A DNA stretch of 5,322 bases from Clostridia bacterium (GCA_017522515.1 JAFWZH010000075.1:1-5322); one strand, 5' to 3'. Shown: positions 1 to 4,778, numbered from the stretch's first letter. Translations and numbers: made by a program. The notes: a model not told the origin generated them from the sequence alone.

Positions 1-1
1 A

Positions 2-268
2 AAAAGATTAATAAATCAATATTTAATCAAAGTTGTCACTTACAAAGACCACATAGAAATTTTTCTAAACGAAATACCATCGACAATGCTCAAGGGAGAA
101 GAAGATAAAATAATTGAATATGTCACAGCAAACGGAGCAGCACCAGAAACGGGTTGCTCTTTATTTTTACGCAAAAAAATAGCGGATAATCCTGCTGTTT
201 TAGCAAAATTATCCACTGAAACTGGTGGACCATCACCAGCCAAAAACAAATTTTTTACTCCTTTATAA
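2..268 (+). CDS. C-terminal fragment of a serine recombinase-like protein (5' end outside window)
   Basis: The frame is open from the first bases of the window to TAA at 266-268, giving 88 residues with no need for an internal start. The opening residues (RLINQYLIKVVTYKDHIEI, then FLNEIP) resemble the end of large serine recombinases of Firmicutes, where a helix of the form LIN.F...V is followed by a beta strand of the form VYxDxIEI. The catalytic N-terminal domain would lie left of the window. If the family call is right, the protein would cut and rejoin DNA when integrating or excising an element. The last 60 codons could be read from the ATG at 86, but that start has no convincing ribosome binding site. 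The 3' end overlaps the convergent phosphatase gene by 14 bp, so the terminal residues may be read-through past an older end. Family assignment is by residue pattern only. Confidence 0.5.
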   Translation, partial: KRLINQYLIKVVTYKDHIEIFLNEIPSTMLKGEEDKIIEYVTANGAAPETGCSLFLRKKIADNPAVLAKLSTETGGPSPAKNKFFTPL

Positions 269-707
269 TATCAAGCGCTTTTTTGACTTTGTTATAAACT
301 AACTGATTAGGATAATATCTGTAATCGGCAAATATAGAAATACCGTCATTATAGTAATACTGTAATATTGCGGCGGCACAGGCAGCACTACGGCTCTGTC
401 CATATTCGCATTGACAGATAATATCCAAGCCGTCATTGTGTGCTTGGTGTATATACTTCGCAAGGCTGTTGACCTCGGGAAAATATGTATCAAATGTCAA
501 GCCGTAATCTTCAAGTATTTCTATATCAATATCGTGGATCGGAATAGTGAATACTCTCTCGGCTTTGCCCTTATAATCAACAGACTTGAAAACCTCGCCT
601 GTCCTTTTAGATGGCGGGTCATAAAAACTTATAACGGCTGTGTTTTCGGGGAAATCACTCTGCAATAGTTCTTCAATGGCTTTTCGGGAATAAATCCGCA
701 CTTTCAT
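255..707 (-). CDS. Dual-specificity/tyrosine phosphatase-like protein with intact CX5R loop
   Basis: This 150-residue protein carries a phosphatase P-loop, ICQCEYGQSRSA, with nucleophile Cys100 and phosphate-binding Arg106 spaced CX5R and followed by the usual Ser. The hydrophobic strand before it (LDII) and the Ala-rich helix after it (AACAAAILQ) match the cysteine-phosphatase fold. Asp59 or Asp61, in the segment IPIHDIDIE, could be the general acid. The size fits a stand-alone single-domain enzyme. It has no signal peptide or membrane segment, so it is probably cytoplasmic; its substrate is unknown. The ATG at 707 has AAAGGA seven bases upstream, and its first base lies inside the preceding gene (ATGA overlap, 704-707), implying coupled translation. 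The preceding gene is a paralogue: both begin MKVxIYS and both end with a similar Y.PN..(V/I)Y.K segment. Phosphatase-like fold: fairly sure. Activity: inferred. Confidence 0.75.
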   Translation of the reverse strand: MKVRIYSRKAIEELLQSDFPENTAVISFYDPPSKRTGEVFKSVDYKGKAERVFTIPIHDIDIEILEDYGLTFDTYFPEVNSLAKYIHQAHNDGLDIICQCEYGQSRSAACAAAILQYYYNDGISIFADYRYYPNQLVYNKVKKALDIIKE

Positions 708-1123
708 ATGTTTTCCTTTCTGAGTGCGTCTAATAATTTGTCATAAATCAATTTATTCGGGGTATATCTGCTATCAGTAAATATTGAACTGCCATTATTA
801 TAGTAAAATTCCAATATGGCGGCGGCATAGGCAGGACTTCTGCTTTTTCCGTTTCTACTATAGCAAACAATATCACACCCGTTTGAATACATACGTTTGA
901 TAAAAAGCGCAGAACGATATGCATCAAGTTCATTTATACTGTCATGAAGAAATATGCCTTGCATATCGCAATGAAGTAACAAAAAATCATGAGTCGGGCT
1001 TTTATAATCAGCACTTCTTTGATCCAGAACATCGCCGATATTTATAATTCCTATATTTTTCGGAAAACGGTCAGCCTTTAATAATTCTTCGACATCTTTC
1101 TGCGAATAAATATATACTTTCAT
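704..1123 (-). CDS. Phosphatase-like paralogue with Ser replacing the catalytic Cys (predicted pseudophosphatase)
   Basis: This 139-residue protein is a paralogue of its downstream neighbour. Shared features are the MKVxIYS start, the FPxN turn, the P-loop region, the following AAAIL.(F/Y)YYN helix and a C-terminal SRYTPNKLIYDKL segment. Its loop reads IVCYSRNGKSRSPA. Aligned on GxSRS, the nucleophile position (residue 89, codon 857-859, AGT) is Ser, while Arg95 is kept. The nearby Cys two residues earlier is out of register for CX5R. AGT differs from TGT by one base. Cys-to-Ser in this fold normally abolishes catalysis but can leave phospho-ligand binding intact, so a binding or competing role is possible. 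ATG 1123 is preferred over GTG 1132 because GAGGAG sits eight bases upstream and the paralogue starts at the same residue. The gene lies two bases after the resolvase-like ORF and overlaps the active paralogue by 4 bp. Confidence 0.7.
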   Translation of the reverse strand: MKVYIYSQKDVEELLKADRFPKNIGIINIGDVLDQRSADYKSPTHDFLLLHCDMQGIFLHDSINELDAYRSALFIKRMYSNGCDIVCYSRNGKSRSPAYAAAILEFYYNNGSSIFTDSRYTPNKLIYDKLLDALRKENI

Positions 1124-1125
1124 TT

Positions 1126-1329
1126 TCAACACTCCTCTATGATACTTAAATATTTATAAACCGTAGGATAGGACAACTCACAAAGTCGGGATAGGTCTTC
1201 CTTTGCACCGCTTTCGTATTCAAGATAAATCGTTGTGTCGGTTGCTCCTTGCTGTTTCAGTTCCCATACCTGTCTGTTGATGTCCTGCAATTTCTCATTG
1301 GTGGAACACCTTGCATATCCGTAAATCAT
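1126..1329 (-). CDS. Miniature resolvase-like protein: catalytic N-terminus joined to a C-terminal HTH
   Basis: This 67-residue protein opens MIYGYARCST, the start of the resolvase/invertase catalytic domain, with nucleophile-position Ser9 and Arg7 present. It continues through the usual INRQ...LKQQGA helix and the EYESGAKED strand. It then jumps directly to LSRLCELSYPTVYKYL, which resembles the C-terminal helix-turn-helix of resolvases. Family members are usually near 180-200 residues, so the middle of the catalytic domain, including the other active-site arginines and the dimer helix, is missing. Recombinase activity is therefore unlikely; it may be a DNA-binding regulator or an expressed relic. 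A longer reading from GTG 1374 would add a basic 15-residue leader; ATG 1329 is chosen because it matches the family start, although its ribosome binding site is weak. The gene heads the operon, and its last codons contain the GAGGAG site of the next gene. Confidence 0.65.
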   Translation of the reverse strand: MIYGYARCSTNEKLQDINRQVWELKQQGATDTTIYLEYESGAKEDLSRLCELSYPTVYKYLSIIEEC

Positions 1330-1399
1330 ACTCGCACCACTTTCCTTTCTTTTTTGCAGTTTTCTTCTGCCCACTATATATAACTATCCTTACACACAT

Positions 1400-1428
1400 A
1401 TTATAAGACAAAAAATGAGAAAATCCAA
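1400..1428 (-). promoter_or_regulatory. Promoter of the resolvase-like/phosphatase operon
   Basis: Read on the minus strand, a perfect TATAAT (1400-1405) lies 17 bp downstream of TTGGAT (1423-1428). The -35 box is weak but the spacing is ideal. Transcription would begin near 1393, leaving a leader of roughly 65 bases before the ATG at 1329. No other promoter is evident inside the operon, whose genes are two bases apart or overlap. Confidence 0.6.
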
Positions 1429-1439
1429 ATTCGTTAATA

Positions 1440-1477
1440 GTTTCGTAACATTTTTAGGGAGAGGCTATAAACGAAAC
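1440..1477. repeat. Inverted repeat GTTTCGT/ACGAAAC upstream of the operon promoter
   Basis: GTTTCGT (1440-1446) and its exact reverse complement ACGAAAC (1471-1477) are separated by 24 bp. They lie just upstream of the minus-strand -35 box. A related TTCGT occurs again at 1430-1434, about one helical turn away. The placement would suit a binding site for a regulator, perhaps the helix-turn-helix protein encoded by the operon, but the arms are short and could be chance. Confidence 0.3.
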
Positions 1478-1500
1478 GGTGTAGAGAGTATCATTTATAG

Positions 1501-1536
1501 AAAACAGCCGTAATCATTACTGACTACGGCTGTTTT
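1501..1536. terminator. Bidirectional hairpin terminator
   Basis: A perfect 12-bp inverted repeat, AAAACAGCCGTA (1501-1512) and TACGGCTGTTTT (1525-1536), encloses a 12-base loop. The GC-rich core with A's on one side and T's on the other gives an intrinsic-terminator shape on either strand. No intact gene ends here on either strand, so it may insulate the minus-strand operon or be left from a lost gene. Confidence 0.75.
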
Positions 1537-1597
1537 ATTACACAAACCAAATGGTAACGGCAAAGCCGCCAACATAGAAATAGGGTTTTGTGTAATA
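1536..1597. repeat. Inverted repeat with nested small stems
   Basis: TATTACACAAA (1536-1546) and TTTGTGTAATA (1587-1597) form a perfect 11-bp inverted repeat around about 40 bases. Inside it lies a GC-rich CGGC-AAA-GCCG stem (1558-1568). Just outside, CCGCCAACA (1566-1574) could pair instead with TGTTGGTGG (1601-1609) with one G-U pair. It directly abuts the terminator hairpin. It may be an edge of a small non-autonomous element or a structured transcript; neither can be decided here. Confidence 0.4.
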
Positions 1598-1612
1598 TTG
1601 TGTTGGTGGAGG

Positions 1613-1715
1613 TGAACCGCCGACACCAAGTGTGGTATATTTGAACCTTGAGCGAACAGAATACGAGCTTTGCGGCCTCGTTAGATTGCTGATAATGGGG
1701 AAGCATACTTTGAAG
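1613..1715 (+). repeat. Direct repeat, copy A of the small-gene sequence
   Basis: The segment matches 4799-4901 at 93 of 103 positions in the same orientation, 3186 bp away. Similarity starts abruptly at the T before GAACCGCCGACACC and fades after a shared AAG codon. The flanks are unrelated, so the repeat is the start-to-middle part of a coding sequence without its upstream region. Confidence 0.85.
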
Positions 1716-1736
1716 AAAGGGTACAAGGACCTGTGA
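1614..1736 (+). pseudogene. Start-less copy of the 50-residue small gene found at 4785-4937
   Basis: Read in the frame of the intact copy, this encodes EPPTPSVVYLNLERTEYE, then LCGLVRLLIMGKHTL and a short divergent tail, ending TGA at 1734-1736. Upstream in frame there is a TAA at 1593-1595 and no ATG, GTG or TTG before GAA at 1614, so the start is missing. Against the intact copy, 9 of the 34 aligned codons differ and 6 of those differences are synonymous (for example AGA/CGA and TTG/CTA). This indicates that the family was protein-coding on this strand. I do not recognise the family. The reverse strand also has open frames here, but they do not explain the synonymous pattern. Confidence 0.6.
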
Positions 1737-1762
1737 TTTATTATAATTTAATGATAAAATTT

Positions 1763-1835
1763 ATTTGAAGACGCGTTGAAATTAGTTTGAAGTAAGTTTG
1801 AAGTGAGTTTGAAGTAAAATAAAAATACTTCAAAC
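1763..1835. repeat. 11-bp helically phased repeats with one inverted unit
   Basis: Three near-identical units AGTTTGAAGTA/G run head to tail at 1784-1794, 1795-1805 and 1806-1816. Two weaker units precede them (ATTTGAAGACG at 1763-1773 and CGTTGAAATT at 1774-1783). After nine A/T bases comes an inverted unit, TACTTCAAAC (1826-1835), so the last direct unit and this one form a perfect 10-bp dyad. The 11-bp period places every unit on about the same face of the helix, as in multi-site operators or iterons. The block is very AT-rich and ends about 20 bp before a strong ribosome binding site. No protein can be assigned to it. Confidence 0.7.
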
Positions 1836-1856
1836 AAGAATGTCGGAGAGGAATTT

Positions 1857-1970
1857 ATGTATTTAGAAGAGAATATTGATATGAGAATGAAACGCATCGA
1901 CCATATATATATTCTTCTTCTGACCATTTTACACTTTACTTCCGGATTTGACATACATGGATGGTGTTGA
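1857..1970 (+). CDS. 37-residue small ORF of unknown function with strong ribosome binding site
   Basis: ATG at 1857 is preceded by GGAGAGG five bases away, one of the better translation starts in the window, directly downstream of the phased repeats. The product starts MYLEENIDMRMKRIDHI and continues with a hydrophobic stretch (IYILLLTILHF, about residues 17-27), then ends FTSGFDIHGWC before TGA at 1968-1970. It overlaps the start of the BRO-N fragment in another frame. It could be a genuine small, possibly membrane-associated protein. It could also be the displaced 5' end of the antirepressor gene after a frameshift or deletion. The start signal is seen directly; the function is unknown. 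Confidence 0.35.
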   Translation: MYLEENIDMRMKRIDHIYILLLTILHFTSGFDIHGWC

Positions 1971-2211
1971 AGATAGCAACATTCCGCTTGGGATGAAGAA
2001 AAGGCTTTCTGACAAAGGCTCTGAGTTGGTTATGAATTGTAACCAACTGAAAATGAAATCTCCCCAAAATGGTAAAAATTATAAAATCGACGTTGCCGAT
2101 GCTGAACAACTGCTTCAAATAATTCAGTCTATTCCGTCCCTGAAAGCAGAACTCAATGCTGTTGTTACCAATATGATTGAAGCGGTATCGGAAGATAAAA
2201 CCGAAAAATAA
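1957..2211 (+). pseudogene. BRO-N domain (phage antirepressor-type) fragment
   Basis: The 84 residues from ATG 1957 resemble the second half of the BRO-N domain of phage and element antirepressors. The pattern is MKKRLSDKGSELVMNCNQ, then LKMKSP.NGK.YKIDVAD.EQLL and IIQSIPSLKAE, comparable to family signatures such as TNC.QLK, DVADTE and the hallmark IQSIPSPKAE. The first half of the domain is absent, and so is the PFK.WLA.VG segment that normally follows KAE. Instead the protein ends LNAVVTNMIEAV and a charged tail, so it looks like a deletion joint. There is no ribosome binding site at ATG 1957; the good one nearby serves the overlapping 1857 ORF. A strong hairpin follows 18 bp after the stop. 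Antirepressors of this class normally act in phage or element regulation; function is unlikely to survive here. Confidence 0.55.
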
Positions 2212-2229
2212 ATACATAAAACCAAAAAG

Positions 2230-2269
2230 CCTCGTTAGGAATGCTGTAAGTTCTGCATTCCTAACGGGG
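2230..2269 (+). terminator. Hairpin terminator after the BRO-N fragment
   Basis: A 15-bp stem, CCTCGTTAGGAATGC (2230-2244) with GCATTCCTAACGGGG (2255-2269), has one G-U pair and a ten-base loop. It is followed by TATTATTAT rather than a clean T-run. It would end transcripts coming from the BRO-N fragment. A's upstream (2224-2228) could make it partly active in the other direction. Confidence 0.6.
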
Positions 2270-2381
2270 TATTATTATGCTTGATAATCAGTATATCCGA
2301 CATAGCATTTGAATTTTATTGACAAATTATAATCATGCTTTTCGGGTAAAATAAAAGTAAAAATTATCCGGAGGTACTGAA

Positions 2382-2477
2382 ATGGAGAGAATTTTAACAG
2401 GTGAAGATATTCAGGGGTTTTATGCGTGGCTAAAAACAGAAGAGAAAAGCTGAAAAACGATAGCGAAGATGTTGTAA
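2382..2477 (+). pseudogene. Broken tyrosine recombinase (phage integrase) N-terminal fragment
   Basis: ATG 2382 follows a textbook GGAGG seven bases upstream and encodes MERILTGEDIQGFYAWLKTE, then EKS before a TGA at 2451-2453. Reading through the TGA gives KTIAKML and then TAA (2475-2477). Together this resembles the core-binding (SAM-like) domain of tyrosine recombinases, whose usual pattern is FY.WL..EEKS..TIEKYLRDV. The TGA thus sits where the family has a sense codon, and everything after the first helices, including the catalytic domain, is gone. A one-base shift near 2445 opens another frame ending FAFSKAVDLWLNL at TAG 2526-2528, but that tail does not look like integrase. The intact ribosome binding site means a 23-residue peptide might still be made. 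The family call rests on a short match. Confidence 0.45.
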
Positions 2478-2504
2478 TTTTACAATTCGCTTTTTCAAAA
2501 GCTG

Positions 2505-2533
2505 TTGATTTGTGGCTTAATTTATAGTATAAT
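2505..2533 (+). promoter_or_regulatory. Promoter of the toxin-antitoxin operon
   Basis: TTGATT (2505-2510) and a perfect TATAAT (2528-2533) are separated by exactly 17 bp. Transcription would start near 2540. The short leader carries GGAGG at 2561-2565, nine bases before the antitoxin ATG. A weak AACA/TGTT dyad (2547-2557 region) overlaps the leader and could be an autorepression site, but it is too short to call. Confidence 0.75.
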
Positions 2534-2574
2534 TTAGGTACAAGAACATATACTGTTGACGGAGGTATTGCATT

Positions 2575-2832
2575 ATGACGATTATTCCTATGCGCGATCT
2601 TAAAAACACTGTTGAAATTGAGCGCCGTTGTGCTGCTGAGGGCGGTCCTGTGTTCGTTACCAAAAACGGGTATGGTAGGCTTGTTGTGATGGATATTGAG
2701 TATTACGAAAAAATAATGGGCAAGAATTACGAAGCCAAGCTTATCAATGACGGACTTTCCGACCTTGAAGACGGTAAGACCGTGGACGGCGATTCTGTAA
2801 GAACAAGGATGGCAGAAAAGTATGGAGTCTAA
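2575..2832 (+). CDS. Phd/YefM-family antitoxin
   Basis: This 85-residue protein has the Phd/YefM layout. The N-terminal DNA-binding half carries MTIIPMRDLKNTVEIE, then PVFVTKNGYGRLVVM and DIEYYEKI. A charged, probably flexible C-terminal half would wrap and neutralise the toxin. The family binds its own operator as a dimer and, with toxin bound, represses the operon; here that is inferred from family and layout. The start is fixed by GGAGG nine bases upstream and by a sigma-A promoter just before it. The stop overlaps the toxin gene by 11 bp, the usual antitoxin-first arrangement. The gene is complete and has no disabling changes, unlike the integrase relic about 100 bp upstream. Confidence 0.9.
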   Translation: MTIIPMRDLKNTVEIERRCAAEGGPVFVTKNGYGRLVVMDIEYYEKIMGKNYEAKLINDGLSDLEDGKTVDGDSVRTRMAEKYGV

Positions 2833-3148
2833 GTATTCCTATCGCTTTACTAAGAAGGCGGAGCAGGATTTGGATGAAATCCTAAACTACATATCAGTTG
2901 ATTTGGTCAATCCTGCCGCAGCACAAAATCTCGGCAGAAAAATCTTTGAAAAAATCGATATGATTCGCATGTTTTCCGATTCCGGCGCACCGGTTGACAA
3001 TGAATTTTTGGCCGATAAGACGGTTCGCAAGCTGTCGGTTGATAATTATGTCATCTACTACAAAACTTATTACGAAGAAAAAGTAATCTCTATTATCCGT
3101 ATCGTCTACGGTAAAAGAAATCTTGATGAGATATTAAAGACAATGTGA
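2822..3148 (+). CDS. RelE/ParE-superfamily toxin
   Basis: This 108-residue protein follows the family pattern. An opening beta strand (YSYRFTKKAEQDLDEI) leads into two helices (LNYIS, then NPAAAQNLGRKIFEKIDMIRMF). A C-terminal sheet follows, with VRKLSVDNYVIYYK and VISIIRIVYGKRN, ending LDEIL. The long helical pair with NPAAA and the final YGKRN resemble the ParE-like branch, whose members inhibit DNA gyrase, more than the mRNA-cutting RelE branch. The branch cannot be settled by eye. Length is normal and no frameshift is seen, so the toxin is probably functional. Its ATG lies inside the antitoxin's last codons (11-bp overlap), with AAGGA about a dozen bases upstream, consistent with coupled translation. 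Confidence 0.9.
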   Translation: MESKYSYRFTKKAEQDLDEILNYISVDLVNPAAAQNLGRKIFEKIDMIRMFSDSGAPVDNEFLADKTVRKLSVDNYVIYYKTYYEEKVISIIRIVYGKRNLDEILKTM

Positions 3149-3180
3149 TCGTTGTTCAGTAAACTATGGTTGTCTTTTTG
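3136..3180 (+). terminator. Possible weak terminator after the toxin gene
   Basis: AAAGACAA (3136-3143), inside the toxin's last codons, pairs with TTGTCTTT (3170-3177), which runs into a T-rich stretch. The stem is AT-rich and the loop long (26 bases), so it is a weak candidate. Read-through into the lipoprotein gene 57 bp downstream is possible. Confidence 0.3.
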
Positions 3181-3205
3181 TTTTCTTTTTGAAAGGAGTG
3201 CTTCT

Positions 3206-4690
3206 ATGAAAAGAATGTTTGCATTTACCTTATGTACTGTTATATTTCTGTTATTGTTGTCCGGTTGTAATTCGTCAAAAGAGAATAACCCTTTGAAAAC
3301 TGATGTACCCACGAATGCCTTAATAGAAGATGATTTAGACAATACAAAAAAAACTGAACAGCTTGATTTAGATAAAAGTATATCTCTTTTTTCTGATAAT
3401 GTCCTTAACGATTTGCCAAAAGCAATCAGCAAAGAGAGCAGGGAAAAACTTTTGCAAGAACTTAATGTGGTCTTTTCTGAGAAAAATTATGGAGAAGAAG
3501 CAGAAATTCAAATCCGTTCTGCAATGGAAAAGGCTATGGATTATTATGTGAATTTTCAAACATTGTTTGCTTTTTTTGATGTTCCCGATTGCGCAACATA
3601 TTTACGCAATTATTTCCTTAATCCGTTAAAAACGATGGTTAATAATGTAGTGATTGACGAGTCGGCAGGGGAAGGCATGGCTGACGACTACAATAAAATT
3701 TTAACTATATCAAAAAGCTTAAATCCTGATATGGATGCAGCAGTTGTAATACATGAGTTATGGCATATGTCGGTAGCTGCAGAGCACGGTATAGTTGATA
3801 GTAAGTTATATTTTCAGCTTAATGAGGGCGGAGCTTCATTTTCGCAATTGATATTATCCGGCAGTAAATTTTACGACAGAATACAATGGTTGCAAACGGG
3901 GGGCGTAGGGGTACATAATCCCGAAAATACAGAACATACTCTTTGGGTCGGCCGTTTTGGAACATTTCAATATTCACAATATTTTGCGATATGGTACAGA
4001 TTGTTTACTTTGACAGATTTTGACACTATGGCACTCTTTTTAAAACCTAACGGAGCTCAGCTTATTCGCCAAGAAATGGTTAAACGATACGGGGAGAATG
4101 GAAGTAGACTTTTTGACCTTTTGGAATTGTATGCACAAAATAAACATCCGGACGGTAATTTTGCGTGTGTTGTTGAATTTGAGTCGCTGTATCTGCACCT
4201 GTTGAAAGGGCGGCTTCAAGAAGTGGAGTCTCCTCATGAAATGCTTGCTTTTTTGCATATGTACCGTATTACAAGATTAGCACTTGGTTCGGAATATCTT
4301 CGTTCATATGTTGTTGAGACCGAAGAAACAGGAAGCGCCGGATATAATGAAACTATTACTCATCCTGATATTGATTATGTCGCTACGGACAAAGCTGTTG
4401 CCGAAGCAGTTTACAATTGGCATATAATAAATAGAGGTAAATTGACCGATAAACAAGAATATGCGTTAGCTTACTGTATTTCTGCTTTTCCTGCCAATCA
4501 AGGGGAAGTAGAGCATAGATTGACTCGTGAGGCTGTACAAAATGAAACTTTGTTATGTAGCGATTTTAAATATTATTATAAAGAAACCGGAGAAAACATT
4601 ATACATTTTTATTTTGATACATCGATAGCATACAGAGTTTTACGTATTTATAATTATTCGACAGGTGAATGTATAAATATTGAAAGATAA
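3206..4690 (+). CDS. Lipoprotein with HExxH...E zinc-metallopeptidase signature
   Basis: This protein has 494 residues. MKRMFAFTL, a hydrophobic run and the lipobox LSGC (Cys21) mark an exported lipoprotein, anchored outside the membrane in a Gram-positive cell. A polar linker (about 22-60) precedes the folded part. Residues 183-187 are HELWH, an HExxH motif, and Glu207 in NEGGA lies exactly 20 residues after the second His, the His-to-Glu distance of thermolysin-type gluzincins. That predicts zinc ligands His183, His187 and Glu207, with Glu184 as catalytic base. The rest matches no family I recognise. ATG 3206 is chosen over TTG 3152 because AAAGGAG sits seven bases upstream and the signal peptide begins there. 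It follows the toxin gene by 57 bp, with no clear promoter between. Lipoprotein: confident. Peptidase: probable. Substrate: unknown. Confidence 0.75.
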   Translation: MKRMFAFTLCTVIFLLLLSGCNSSKENNPLKTDVPTNALIEDDLDNTKKTEQLDLDKSISLFSDNVLNDLPKAISKESREKLLQELNVVFSEKNYGEEAEIQIRSAMEKAMDYYVNFQTLFAFFDVPDCATYLRNYFLNPLKTMVNNVVIDESAGEGMADDYNKILTISKSLNPDMDAAVVIHELWHMSVAAEHGIVDSKLYFQLNEGGASFSQLILSGSKFYDRIQWLQTGGVGVHNPENTEHTLWVGRFGTFQYSQYFAIWYRLFTLTDFDTMALFLKPNGAQLIRQEMVKRYGENGSRLFDLLELYAQNKHPDGNFACVVEFESLYLHLLKGRLQEVESPHEMLAFLHMYRITRLALGSEYLRSYVVETEETGSAGYNETITHPDIDYVATDKAVAEAVYNWHIINRGKLTDKQEYALAYCISAFPANQGEVEHRLTREAVQNETLLCSDFKYYYKETGENIIHFYFDTSIAYRVLRIYNYSTGECINIER

Positions 4691-4769
4691 AAAATAAGGA
4701 GGCTGTAAAAACAGACAGAAAAGAAAGATGCTGCAAACCTATAGAAAAGTAGGAATGTAGCCTTTTTGG

Positions 4770-4778
4770 TGGTATAAT
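4770..4778 (+). promoter_or_regulatory. Extended -10 promoter (TGGTATAAT)
   Basis: TATAAT (4773-4778) is preceded by TGG, giving an extended -10 (TGn) that can work without a -35 box; none is visible at the right distance. Transcription would start at about 4785, which is the A of the following ATG. This would give a leaderless or nearly leaderless message. Confidence 0.5.

Noticed and set aside
222..239. CTGGTG/CACCAG hairpin near the end of the phosphatase operon as its terminator
   Set aside because: The stem is only six bp and is followed on the minus strand by just TTTC. It also lies in the recombinase coding sequence, where it may be chance.
1415..1513. 32-codon plus-strand ORF starting at ATG 1415 and ending inside the hairpin arm
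   Set aside because: It has no ribosome binding site, lies over the minus-strand promoter, and has no recognisable product. It could be the tail of a lost gene but cannot be supported.
1538..1726. Open minus-strand frame over repeat copy A, similar to a minus-strand frame over copy B (4739-5047)
   Set aside because: The similarity is the mirror image of the plus-strand repeat. Codon differences are mainly synonymous in the plus-strand frame, so the reverse frames are treated as shadows.
1784..1816. The 11-bp repeats as a CRISPR array
   Set aside because: The units are contiguous with no spacers and far shorter than CRISPR repeats.
2319..2352. Perfect TTGACA (2319-2324) upstream of the integrase relic as a promoter
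   Set aside because: The only -10-like box downstream, TAAAAT at 2347, is 22 bp away, and TATAAT at 2328 is far too close. No properly spaced pair exists.
3152..3205. TTG 3152 as the lipoprotein start
   Set aside because: It would put 18 residues ahead of a complete signal peptide, and AAAGGAG clearly serves ATG 3206.
4696..4714. Strong Shine-Dalgarno AAGGAGG just after the lipoprotein gene
   Set aside because: No start codon lies within usable distance; the first ATG is at 4728 and gives a ten-codon ORF. It may be left from a deleted gene.
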